Shown: piece after piece, positions 47,701 through 57,740 of the stretch | Numbering within the stretch: the first letter of the stretch is position 1 | How the letters are laid out: each line of letters starts with the position of its first letter | Assembly: GCF_932526225.1 (NCBI RefSeq) | Contig: NC_064036.1 | Coordinates: forward strand, 15,061,181 to 15,121,180 | DNA: 60,000 bases | From: Nematostella vectensis | Lineage: Eukaryota > Cnidaria > Anthozoa > Actiniaria > Edwardsiidae | Direction of reading: 5' to 3' | Notes under the pieces: model-generated | What the model was told of the DNA's origin: nothing | Databases searched by the model: none | What the model saw: the letters and a program-made list of their open reading frames with translations, nothing else | Translations under genes and position numbers: made by a program

Positions 47701-50700
47701 TAAAGACACAAACGGATACCTTCTCTTCTGCCTCAACACCAACTCGTTAGTTTTCTAGAGTAGGCACTGATAAAGACACAAACGGATACCTTCGCTTCTG
47801 CCTCAACACCAACTCGTTAGTTTTCTAGAGAAGGCACTGATAAAGACACAAACGGATACCTTCGCTTCTGCCTCAACACCAACTCGTTACCTTTCTAGAG
47901 AAGGCACTGATAAAGACACAAACGGATACCTTCGCTTGGATCTTTACGCAGATCGATCGCTAGCTCTTGTCCCCTGACGCTATCCACAGCACCTTCCTGA
48001 GCCTTTATCTGAAAAAAGTGGAAGATTATCATTTATAAATGGGTCTACTTAATGGTAGAGAGAATAGCCTTGGCTGAAGGCAAATGAAAGTTCGAACTGT
48101 GACCTAATATAGCCTAGCAGTTGCAGATGAAACCCCCCGAGGTTATTCATACCGATGTGATGTTTAAAAAAGTCATCACAAGAGAGCATAAGATATATCA
48201 TGCTCTCTTTGTCATCAAAATGAATTCAAGTTCAAACAATAGAGATACTCGAGACCGAAAACTGTACGAGATCAGGCAGAAACAGGATATGACATACAAC
48301 AATATTTCTTGGTCTGGATTATTGTACGACAATTATTTTTGGGTGGTATAATTATTTTATATTCTTTTTCGCGCTTTTATTTTTTCGTTTCATGCTTCAA
48401 TAAACATTAAATTTCATAAAAATGTGTCTTGTAAAGTCTATTTCTCCGATAAAAATAATATAAAGAAAATTGGACGAGATTGAACAGGGCTACTTCGAGT
48501 TAGAAGGGAACTCGAGTTATTGTCATTCTATTCCATCTTTCATGTAAGATGCATTGCGGGCTTGGCAGACACGCTAGCCGGCTCAATGTATGCATGTGTG
48601 GTATTTATTAAGCCCCGTGCAAACTGCGCCATCACCTGCCAGCATTGCTGGCGAATTTTCGCTTGACTGACTTAAGGACAAAGGAAATGGCAAAATGGGA
48701 AATAGGCTTTTCTGGCATTTCCTTTGTTTTGTGGTCAGTCGAGCAAGAATTACAATGCTGGGGTGTGGGTTGCGCAGTTTGCACGGGGCTTTAGCCTATT
48801 GCGCAAGCAGACATCTGACGAAATCTCATTTATCCCCCTCACTGGTTGCAGCATATTGAGAATGACATGAAATAATTCATTAACCAAGCAAAAACTGTCG
48901 GAATGAAATGAGTACAATTAATTAAAAAATGTAGAAAAATAAAAAATTAGCATACAAGACAGTGACAGGAATGTTCGGCTCAAAATCCTCCTGGATTTAC
49001 AAATAAAATATCAGAATATTATCAAATAAACCAGTATATTTTGTTCTTTTAATGCTTAAAAGCATTAAAATACAGCTATAAATGTTGATATTTCTTAATT
49101 GACCACGTAGAAAAGTTATCAAGAGGAAATTCCAATGAGTGAACAAACTAGCGAACCATAAACGTGCAACATACTAAGCGAAAACGCTGTTAGCTTGAAT
49201 TTTAATATACCCTTTTTGGTATTTTGTATTTCGCGAAGGAAATAGATTTAAAGATTATTTGTTCGATTTCTAGAAAAGTCTTTGCAAGTATTTGTCGAAG
49301 AATAACGTAGCCAACGGGCAACACTCATTAATTAATGCGAAAAATAACGTTGACTTCTCAGGAAGCGTACGAAGCATAAAAGCAAAATACCCAGGAAGAA
49401 TAAATCATTACAGAATATAAAAACGTTTAGAAAGTAAATAGTGTTATGTTTTGGGGAAATAACAAATTCTCAAAATTATTGGAATTTGGCTAGTATGCAA
49501 ACTGTTCGCAGAGACTATTTTCTGAGGTTGGCAAAGTAGAAGAAGTTAAGTAAAGAGAAACAAGTCCTAAGTTATTCCGAAAAGAGCATAACCTAGTTCC
49601 ATAAGAGCGTAAGTTTGTTGAAATAACAAAGTGAGAATAACTTACAAGTTCGTTCGCCATCACGGTTTAGTGAGTTTATGCAGGGAGATGCAAGGAATGT
49701 CTTCTCAACAGAAGTTCACAAGCTTAATTCAACTCGCTTCCACTTAATCGTTCCCTTTAGAAACTTCAATAGACTCCCAACTTCATATCGATGTTTTCAC
49801 GGTGATTGAAAAAATGTTTAGAAGCTAATGATTTTTATCAGTAGCCCGACAAGGCGCGAGTTTTGGGATTTAGGTAAAATATGTGCATATTGTACGCAAT
49901 GGGGCAGCGAGACAAAAGTATCTCTACAACGGTTCATTGCACACTTCACTTAGTTTGAAAACAATCATATAATATTGCCTAATAAAGTCACACAATCATG
50001 CCAAATTCAGGTAAGCTGTTAAACTTTATGTCTAAACTAACTAAACGAGTAGACAAATTCTTAGTAAATTCTCTTTTGCAGGACGTTTTCAGAGTTTCCC
50101 TAATTAGTCATCTTTGAGTGGAATAACATTCGATAAATCTCATTCCTTAGAGGTGAAGTCTATTGTGAGATGTTATTGAATAACACATAACATCCCCTCA
50201 ACCCTGACATAATATTCAAAGTCTTTGTAAAGGCTTCCATAAGGTTTATGCTCATTTAGCATTCAGCTGATAAGCTACAGAACAATTGAAGAAGCTCCCT
50301 TATAACGGGGGAGTAACTGGGGGTGGGGGATGCGACTGACTACGATACAAAGAAAACTGCTAGTAAACTTCTTCACAGCTCCTCATCACACGAAAAGACT
50401 ACGCAAAACATCTCAACATCTCATAAACGTTTTTCTGGGTGATATTTTTTAATAAATTTTTATGAATTTGGTGGGTTGTTTTTCAAATAGCGTGGCAAAG
50501 GCATTTTCAAATTCCATAACTTTCAGTGATTGTAAGGACCCGTTGGGATCAATGTCGTCGTTAAGGTTATCTTCATCGTTGTTGTTACTTACCACGGCGT
50601 TTTGAAGAGCGTTTTTCAGCACGATGAGGGACACTTTCTTTTTCGCGATCTGTAGAAGCTCTACCGCGTGGTCGATACCAGTAGCTCGTACGCTGTAGCC

Positions 50701-53700
50701 ATTAATCTTGACAAGGAGGGAAAGCAATTAGTCGAAGATCAAGCCCTGATGCCAGAAAAAAGGCGATTCTTTCGACCCAGTTTTCCAATAAATCTGAGTA
50801 AAAATATTAACAATATCCTTAATTACATAATTTGTCGGATAAATTGATTGAATAAAAAACTAGTTTTTATCCGTTTGTGAAAGTGGTCATACGGAAGAAA
50901 TTTTGAAGGGGAGGGGGAGGTATTAGTGGAATAAATTAATGAAACTATAGCCCGAAAGGTCGTTGTAGATCGAGCCGTTGAAAAGAAAAGCTTACCAGAG
51001 ATACAGGCTTTTCTATGGAACTCAGGATAAGTTCGTAATACAATCGGGCTCTTTTCCAACCTTGTGAATCCAACACCACCCGAGAGGAGTTAGACAGATG
51101 CCATTGTAAATAAGGCTAACCAGGCTTTTCTTAGGGATACTCAAATGTACTCAGACACATTCGAGGATCGAGGTGAAGCAATGTACACCGTAATACAAAC
51201 AGGCTTTTAACAATTTCTTAACTGGAGAATCAGACAATGCCCGTAAGGGCTTTTAGGAGTCAACCATGTAACTTTTGAGAGGAAGGCGGGGCTGGGCTTT
51301 TAAGGTAAGCAGTATATTTCTAGGGTAACAGGTGTCCAGGTTTGTCCACCTATATTTATGTGTCATGTAATGAAGGCTTTTTCCTTTTGACCATCCCATG
51401 AAGGATTTTTTTTAGACCCGAAGGGCACACATCCTCCCCCCCCCCTCCCTATTCGCCCTCAAAAGTGAAATGGTCAGATCCTTGTCAAGTTTATTAGTTA
51501 ATATTATGAACTATTAACTAAAACTATTTACTATGATATGCTTGGAGTACGAGCCATTGTGAGTGTTTTCTACCTCGAGTATCCGATCGCCGACGCTAAG
51601 CCTTCCGTCAAACGCCGCCACGCCGTCACTACGTATCCTTGTGACGTAGATACTCGGGTCCCCGGGGACATAAGGGTTGTCGGTACCGCCACGGATATTA
51701 AACCCTAAACCTGAAATAAAGCGATGGGCATTGCAGTCGCGCGTCACAGAAATGTCGCGCCACTTCTGTTCACAGCGTGACGCTTCAGACGAAGACATGT
51801 AATAGAAAAGACAGGCCTCGATGGAGTCAAGTCATGGTGCGTTCACGAAAGCCACACGCAACCTTCACGCAACTTCTTGTTGCGCCACTGCTATGCCACA
51901 GCACTACCATGCTACTGTACGGTCACAGGGCCGTCACGCCAAACAACACGTTCACAGCTTATTCAAGTCTCATTATTATGACAGCTCCATCATGTCATGA
52001 CGAGGGAAGGCACCGACACGCTAGTATATGCGTGGTACCGTCACGCTAGTATATCCGTGGTACCGTCACGCTATAGTATATCCGTGGTACTGTCACGCTA
52101 TAGTATATCCGTGGTACCGTCACGCTAGTACATCCGTGGTACCGTTACGCTAGTATACCCGTGGTACCGTCACGCTAGTATATCCTAGGTACCGTCACGC
52201 TAGTAAATTAAATAAAATATCACAATTTTGTGTTTTTTTTCTTTTTCAAACCAAAAAAAAAAAAATTTTTTTCTAAAATTATCCCAATTTTCTAGTTGCA
52301 GACTTAGTTGAGTTTGGTTGGAGGCAGGAGCAATTTATTAAAAACCAAGATGGCCGCCTTTTACACACGTGATTTTAGTTTCCATGGTTACAAAATACAT
52401 GGTTCTTTTCCGTTTCACAAGGCAAACTCACTTGACAAGTTTCATGCATTTATGCCTTAACCCCTTGAAGATACACCATTTTATGTGATTTTGCCGTATA
52501 ATCTCGAGAGCCATGCTAGATAGATCCCAGGGGCGGATACAGGTGGGGGTGGATTGGGTGGATATCCACCCCCCCTTTTGGAATAAAGAGTCACTTTGTT
52601 TGAAAATAAATGTCTGAGGGACGGGAGGTACTGTCCAATTTCCTTCACCTGCTTGACTTTGCTGACGCGACAAATCCAATTCAGCGTGAATTATTGTATT
52701 AAGATCTATGTGGTGACCTACCAAGAACCACTGGATCAGTTATAAGCCGTCTATCCGGCCATTATCCTCCCCCCCCCCCTTTTTGAAATCCTGGATCCGA
52801 CCCGCCCCTGACCTGAGCCGTAACACCTTGGTCACGTTACTGTACGGAATGTACGGTAACAGCTCGACCGCGCCACGTCCCTGTCACGCACGCTAGAGTC
52901 TTTCCCAGTCACGCATTCTCCAAAGCGAAAGCTTTAGTTTAGCACATACCTTTATACTTGTCTTTCCTAAGCTCAATACGAAGAGTTCCTTTGTCATCAT
53001 CTCTTTCGCCCATAAGCTCTAGAGGCTAAAATAACCGATTTGCAATAAGTAGCTTACAAAGCAGTGTTCATCGCTTTTTCCTGTGGTATGTCAAGCTTAC
53101 CGTGACAGCTTCCTTCTGGACGAGTAAGTTGATCTTTTTGTCGCTCTGACGAAAGAGGTTGAGGGCCTCAGTCTGGGTCACATTCCGTGTACTTGTACCG
53201 TTGATCTGCGCGGGGAAAAGTATGATGAGTTTCATGACGTTTTTAAGGACACTTCGTTATTAAGACGCTCGCGCTTTCAGGTTTTCGGCGGTGCAAAAAA
53301 AAAAACTTGAAAACTCAGGGTAGATGGCTCTATACATTTTCATTAGATTTAAACCCGCCATAAAGTTCACTAACATTGTCCATTCTAAATCACTGTACAG
53401 GACAGTTTCACTACTCCCAAATGGTCACCTCATTTACGAGGTTAGACTGTATGAGGTTCGCTTTATGGGTCACAACGGCGTCCTTTTTAACAAGGTTACC
53501 ATGTAAAATACACTATTATGCTTTGTTGAATAAAAATTTAATGTAGTAAAATATCGTAATTTATCTAATAGGACATATTGTTCTCAAGATGTTTTTCAGG
53601 AATTATAAATTATAACTGAGTGATTTTTTTCATCTCGACCTCGATCTCTGGAGCTTGTCCCGATTGTTGCCAATCAAGACGATTCTGACGAAAATGAATT

Positions 53701-56700
53701 AGGACTCAAGCGCATAACGTCCAACACAAAAACAAACCATTCGACCAGAAACTAGAGTGGATTTGCAATATCAGTTATACTAAAAAAATACGACTAAAAA
53801 AAACTCACCTCAAAATAATATATACCTTGTAATCTAACCGTTACTTATTCTGCAAACAGTCATCTCATAATAACTTTCGCAATTTTAAAGTTTTTTTTTT
53901 CTCAGGATGACTCCGTCGCAATAAAGAAAATAATTCGACCGTAAAAAATCAAAGGGACAGCGGTGAAAGCCAAGGTTATGTAACTGAGGCTTTCAAAAGG
54001 CCACCCCTCTGGGGAGTACCTCCCCTCCCCTCTGGGGAAGTAAGATCTGTTTGTTCTTAAATGCTGTGCATTGTCTCTAAAGATTCCTGTAGCGAGGCCT
54101 ACATCTATAAATATCGTTGCTAAAACTGTCTTATCGACGTTAAAGATGCGTAATTTGCAAATAAAGGAACGGTCTAGGGGGGGGTAAGCATCCCCCTTGC
54201 GCGCCCTATAGCTACGAGCCTGACAATAACTGTCTAATGGTCACGCTGTAGAAAAACTAGATGGTCTGCGTAGGCGTGGTGTAGACAAGGTATGAATCAG
54301 CACAAGGTTGAAAAGGTATGATGAACGCCTTTGTGAAACAGAGTGGTTGCGCTGACGTTTCAAGCGTAAGCCCTTCGTCGGAGCAAAAGAAACTCAACTG
54401 TCGAAGAAGTGTGACTTCATATTATGTACCTCGATGATTCTGTCCCCAGGCGACAAACGGCCATCACGTTCCGCGGCGGCCCCGGGCCGGAGTCTGCTGA
54501 TATAGATCCCAGGATCTCCCGGTCTAATGGGCTTGTCTTTTCCTCCTTTGATATTGAAACCTAAGCCATCTGGCAGTAGAAAGATAGGGAAATCAGTGAG
54601 ACACAGTGAAAACGACCATTTGTGTTATAGAATACGACACTATAAAACTGTAACAAGACTTTGTTAAGATTTTCGAGTTATGTGTTTTCTGTTGGTCATG
54701 ATTGTCAAATCAAATTTTTATGCGTGTGTGAGTGTTTGATTTTTTTTTTGGGGGGGGGGGGGAGGGAGGAGCGTATGTAAGTGTGTTTTGGGGGGAGGGA
54801 GGAGCGTATGTAAGTGTGTTTTGGGGGGAGGGAGGAGCGTATGTAAGTGTGTTTTGGGGGGGAGGGAGGAGCGTATGTAAGTGTGTTTTGGGGGGAGGGA
54901 GGAGCGTATGTAAGTGTGTTTTGGGGGGGAGGGAGGAGCGTATGTAAGTGTGTTTTGGGGGGAGAGGAGGAGCGTGTATGAGTATGGGGGGAGGGAGGGG
55001 GAAGTCTAACCTCGCCTGATTATCAGTTCCACTCTTTTCGGTTGTAGAACCAAACTAGGAGAGGGGGGTGGGGGTGGTATTATTTTGTGGGGGAGGGGGA
55101 CGTGGTATTACCTCGTCTAATTGTGAGTTCTACTCTTGTTGGTTGTAGGGCCATACACTAAGAGAGAGGGGTGGGGAGTGTGTGAGTGTGTAAGGGAGGG
55201 GGAGGTGCTCTTACCTCGCCTGATAGTCAGATCTACTTTTATCGGTTCGGTGACCATACTGAGAGAGAGGGGTGGGGAGTGTGTGAGTGTGGGGTAATGG
55301 GGACGAGGTCTTACCTCGCCTGATAGTCAGCTCTACTCTTGTCGGTTCTATGAGCACGCTGCTATCGGAGGTAGGGGAGTCATATTGCCCCGGTTGGGTG
55401 ATGTACACATCCTGAGGATTTAAGAACACACCAATATCAACGAAAAAGAACTGTATCCAGCATACTCTAATTATTGTTTCACAGATTAAGTTTTAAATGA
55501 ACCTAAAATTTGGCGCCTTTTTATGAAAAACGATCATATTTCTCTGGAAAATAAAACGTCCTACAATAATGTACTACGTAGCATAATAGATGTCCTACTA
55601 CATGTCACAGATTACACATTTGACGCTATTTTCCTTGGATATCTGACAGAGATGGTTAAGATCCGATTTCATTATCAGAAAGATAACAAACAAATTAACC
55701 CGACGTACATAAAATAATCAAGACTAATTAATGTATAGAGAGAAAAACAAATGATCAAATACACATCCAAAACAGTACCTGACCACGGAGTATAGTACGC
55801 ACTGTATTATGCTTATTTTTATTGAAATATTTGATTTTTTTCGTTCCTTTCTGGCGTACGAGCGCAGCCATTTCCGTGTTTTTTTTTTTTGCACTAAGTA
55901 ACATGATCTCTTAGAGCAAGTCGCCTGTTACTAGCATGTAACAAAAGGGGATGGGCATAAGTATAGAGAAATTTTGATACAGACCCTGATCAACTTGACT
56001 TACACTTGAAATTAGAAAAGAAAACTTTTGAAACTAGAGTAAGCCAGAATGCAAATACATAATTACTCACTTTTCTGATCACACTTAGATTATATTGGAC
56101 CAAAAGTCTCCGCCAAACCAAGTATACTTGAGATACAAAGGCAAACGATGGTGAATTATTCCTTTAAAAGGGCAACTATAAGAAATACTATTTTATCAAT
56201 GTTACATTACAAGGGTTGACTCTTTTGATAAAAAAACGTAATAACACATTTCCGATTTGGCCTTTGCAACAGCCCCGATAAATAATACAAAATATTGAAG
56301 ATTTCCCTCTGCAAATGCGATATATATAGAGAGAATCGACTTCTCTTTTCGTGAGAAGATATACAAATACTAGCATAGTGTGCGATCTACGAGAAATTTA
56401 TATCCTGATTTGTTAAAAACACAACGGTACGCCATTTCCCGCCAACTTTGCTAACATACCTATCTTATCAATGAAAGTAATATCTCAAAAGAACCACCTA
56501 CTTAAAAAATGCTTAATTACGACGGAAAAAAGTTTTAGAATAAATACAGGAAGGAATAAATCAATTCCCTTGAGATTGATATACGCTATTTCTAATCCTG
56601 TGGCGAAATCAACCTACCTTATTCATTGATGTTCAAGAGGGACAACAGTCTATATAATGCTCTACAAGCATTGTCTTTTCCATGCACTTAGACCCCAATA

Positions 56701-57582
56701 AAGAACTGATCCTAACAGATAGGACTTAGCGCTTTCCTCTACTTAATGTCTCAGCTAGCATATATTATAGGGAAGTCATTTTTTGAAAATATATTTAGAA
56801 ACCGTAAGTCATTAGTTTGGGGGAAATATATTTAGAAACCAGGCGCGTTCCCAGAATTAACAGGGGGTGGGGTGCGCATTTTTAGCTATCATATGGAAAA
56901 CCTTTGAAGATTCCTTATAAGAAATGACGCACTTTTTGGCCGCCAAGGGGGGTGCGCGCGCACCCTGCGCATTATGTACCCCCCAAGCGTGACTGTCTGT
57001 CACAAGGCGAAGCGCTCGTCTCATTTTCAGGATCAAGAGGCAAGTATGTCTATAAATAATTTACAATATCACAAGAAATTTTCGCGTGAATTCTTTGATT
57101 CATTAAATATCGCGAAATTAAAGTGACGTGAAAACGGAAATTTCGTGATTCAATTTCTTTTTAATAATGGTGAGAGTTGGAATCCGCAGTGGAAAGAATA
57201 TTGAATTGTGATTGTGCTCCTTAAACTGTCATGGTGACCACGGTAGCGCGCATCAAATGTAACAGGGCGGCGTAATTCAAGTTTAGGGTCAGGGACAGAG
57301 ATCCAGTTTAATTTGGAGAGTGGGGGCTCCAAAATATAAAATATATGGCAGGAGGTACATCTGAGAAATTAAGCTCCCATACATTTCCTATTAAATTTTC
57401 CATCCGAAAGGAGGAGGCACCGGCCACCTAATCCCACTGGATCCGCTACAAAAAGTGGCACTGACCTCGGCACCAGGGAGGCGCAAGATTCTCGAGGCGC
57501 TAGAGGGACTCAGGGGACTGGTCTGACCAGAGGTTGGGTCGGTGTCGTAATCAAGAAAGCTGCGGCGTCGCTTGGAAGACAT
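44748..57582 (-). CDS. Three-PDZ-domain scaffold protein, 382 residues
   Basis: PDZ domains bind C-terminal tails of membrane proteins and assemble cortical complexes. Exons in transcript order: 57466-57582 (plus 5' UTR to 57604), 55315-55411, 54430-54569, 53101-53205, 52950-53025, 51574-51710, 50593-50706, 47930-48008, 45506-45642, 44748-44894. They sum to 1149 nt, phases consistent. After a basic/Ser-rich leader ([15 protein letters not shown]) come PDZ1 (about residues 62-158), PDZ2 (about 170-260) and PDZ3 (about 275-370). Each has a carboxylate-binding loop GLGFNIKGG or GLGFNIRGG and the motif GDRI(I/L)EIN, and ends before a short tail ELYNLVSL. Each domain is split at G|LGF (phase 1) and E|IN (phase 0), pointing to internal duplication. 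Closest general resemblance is to LGFN-type PDZ domains of small adaptors such as SYNJ2BP and of DLG/Scribble; I do not recognise a specific orthologue. An acceptor at 57605-57606 shows an upstream non-coding exon. Confidence 0.88.
44915..45250. repeat. 18-bp minisatellite GGGAAAGGTGGATAGACA, about 17-18 copies
   Basis: Almost perfect 18-bp repeats in the last intron of the PDZ gene. Because 18 is a multiple of three, a 133-codon plus-strand frame of repeated DRQGKV arises. It lies inside an intron on the antisense strand and is not a gene. Confidence 0.95.
45854..46860. repeat. Tandem segmental duplication, exon-less copy
   Basis: This block begins ATGTGACAAGTTTATCATAC, passes through seven 70-bp repeat units (to about 46456) and ends with about 400 bp (46457-46860) that is essentially identical to 48187-48590. 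The next copy starts again with ATGTGACAAG at 46861. Unlike that copy it lacks the PDZ exon 47930-48008 and its flanks. Confidence 0.9.
46861..48593. repeat. Tandem segmental duplication, exon-containing copy
   Basis: Second copy of the 45854-46860 block. It holds about 14 units of the 70-bp repeat (46958-47929), then the true PDZ exon 47930-48008, then the shared 400-bp tail. Near-identity of the tails implies a very recent duplication or an assembly artefact joining two alleles. Confidence 0.9.
46958..47929 (-). repeat. Array of about 14 copies of the PDZ exon 47930-48008 donor
   Basis: The 70-bp unit contains on the plus strand CGGATACCTTCGCTTCTGCC. On the minus strand it reads AAGCGAAG then GTATCCG, matching the exon end (CCAAGCGAAG) and donor (GTATCC). 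A second donor-like string (AAAGGTAACGAG) occurs in most units. About seven more units are in the duplicate block 45950-46456. Confidence 0.92.
48611..48790. mobile_element. 180-bp MITE with AGCCCCGTGCAAACTGCGC ends
   Basis: Perfect 19-20 bp terminal inverted repeats (AGCCCCGTGCAAACTGCGC and GCGCAGTTTGCACGGGGCT), extending imperfectly inward (CGCTTGACTGAC, GTCAGTCGAGC). TTA flanks both ends as a likely 3-bp target duplication. It lies in the PDZ gene intron 48009-50592. Confidence 0.88.
48794..50592. other. PDZ gene intron remainder
   Basis: AT-rich sequence with scattered T and A tracts. I see no exon, element end or tandem array here apart from a G-rich patch near 50310-50330. Confidence 0.5.
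52012..52206. repeat. 25-bp minisatellite CACGCTAGTATATCCGTGGT, about 8 copies
   Basis: Units CGTGGTACCGTCACGCTAGT with small variants (ATAGTATATCC) are repeated between 52012 and 52206 in the PDZ intron 51711-52949. No splice site is included. Confidence 0.9.
52528..52810. mobile_element. hAT-like element with CAGGGGCGGATACAGG ends
   Basis: The left end CAGGGGCGGATACAGG and right end CTGGATCCGACCCGCCCCTG are imperfect inverted repeats, a signature common in non-autonomous hAT elements. It is non-coding and lies in a PDZ intron. I could not confirm an 8-bp target duplication. Confidence 0.65.
54750..54990. repeat. 33-bp G-rich minisatellite, about 7 copies
   Basis: Units GGAGGAGCGTATGTAAGTGT followed by GTTTTGGGGGGAG repeat across the region in the PDZ intron 54570-55314. 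Confidence 0.93.
55005..55314 (-). repeat. Three extra copies of the PDZ exon 55315-55411 donor region
   Basis: TTACCTCGCCTGATAGTCAG plus CTCTACTCTTGTCGGTT at the exon end recurs at about 55205-55245 and, more diverged, at about 55108-55145 and 55010-55045 (units of about 95-105 bp). On the minus strand each has exon-like sequence followed by a GGCGAGGTAAG-type donor; the outermost has GTTAG. Confidence 0.88.
56843..56985. mobile_element. Possible G-rich inverted element
   Basis: AGGCGCGTTCCCAG at the left and GTGCGCGCGCACCCTGCGC at the right resemble, in opposite arrangement, the patch at about 27528-27600. It contains the palindrome GTGCGCGCGCAC. Ends are not resolved; it lies in the PDZ intron 55412-57465. 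Confidence 0.4.
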
Positions 57583-57604
57583 TACTGATGAACTCTCATG
57601 GCCT
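57583..57604 (-). promoter_or_regulatory. Short upstream ORF directly before the PDZ start codon
   Basis: The leader between the acceptor (CTTTCTCAG) and the main ATG contains an ATG followed by four sense codons and TAA (ATGAGAGTTCATCAGTAA), ending 0 nt before the main ATG. Such an overlap-free upstream frame could lower translation or favour re-initiation; this is inference. Confidence 0.5.
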
Positions 57605-57740
57605 CTGAGAAAGAAAAAAATAACAATACGTAAAGAGACAGCATTCAACTCTCATGGCCTCTGAGAAACAAAAACAAACAATACGTAAAGAGACAGCATT
57701 CAACTATTATGGCCTCTAAGAAACAAAAAACAACAGCATT
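57605..57740 (-). repeat. Two extra copies of the acceptor of the first PDZ coding exon
   Basis: AACTCTCATGGCCTCTGAGAAA at 57591-57612 recurs at about 57646-57667, and as AACTATTATGGCCTCTAAGAAA at about 57702-57723, with ACAATACGTAAAGAGACAGC between. On the minus strand each reads TTTCTCAG (or TTTCTTAG) then AGGCCAT, the true acceptor and exon start. Confidence 0.85.

Noticed and set aside
48121-48351. 76-codon plus-strand frame, partly duplicated at 46484-46621
   Set aside because: AT-rich, antisense within an intron, no recognisable family; the duplicated part reflects the segmental duplication.
52528-52810. Confident hAT assignment by 8-bp target duplication
   Set aside because: The flanks do not match over 8 bp, so only a hAT-like label based on the ends is given.
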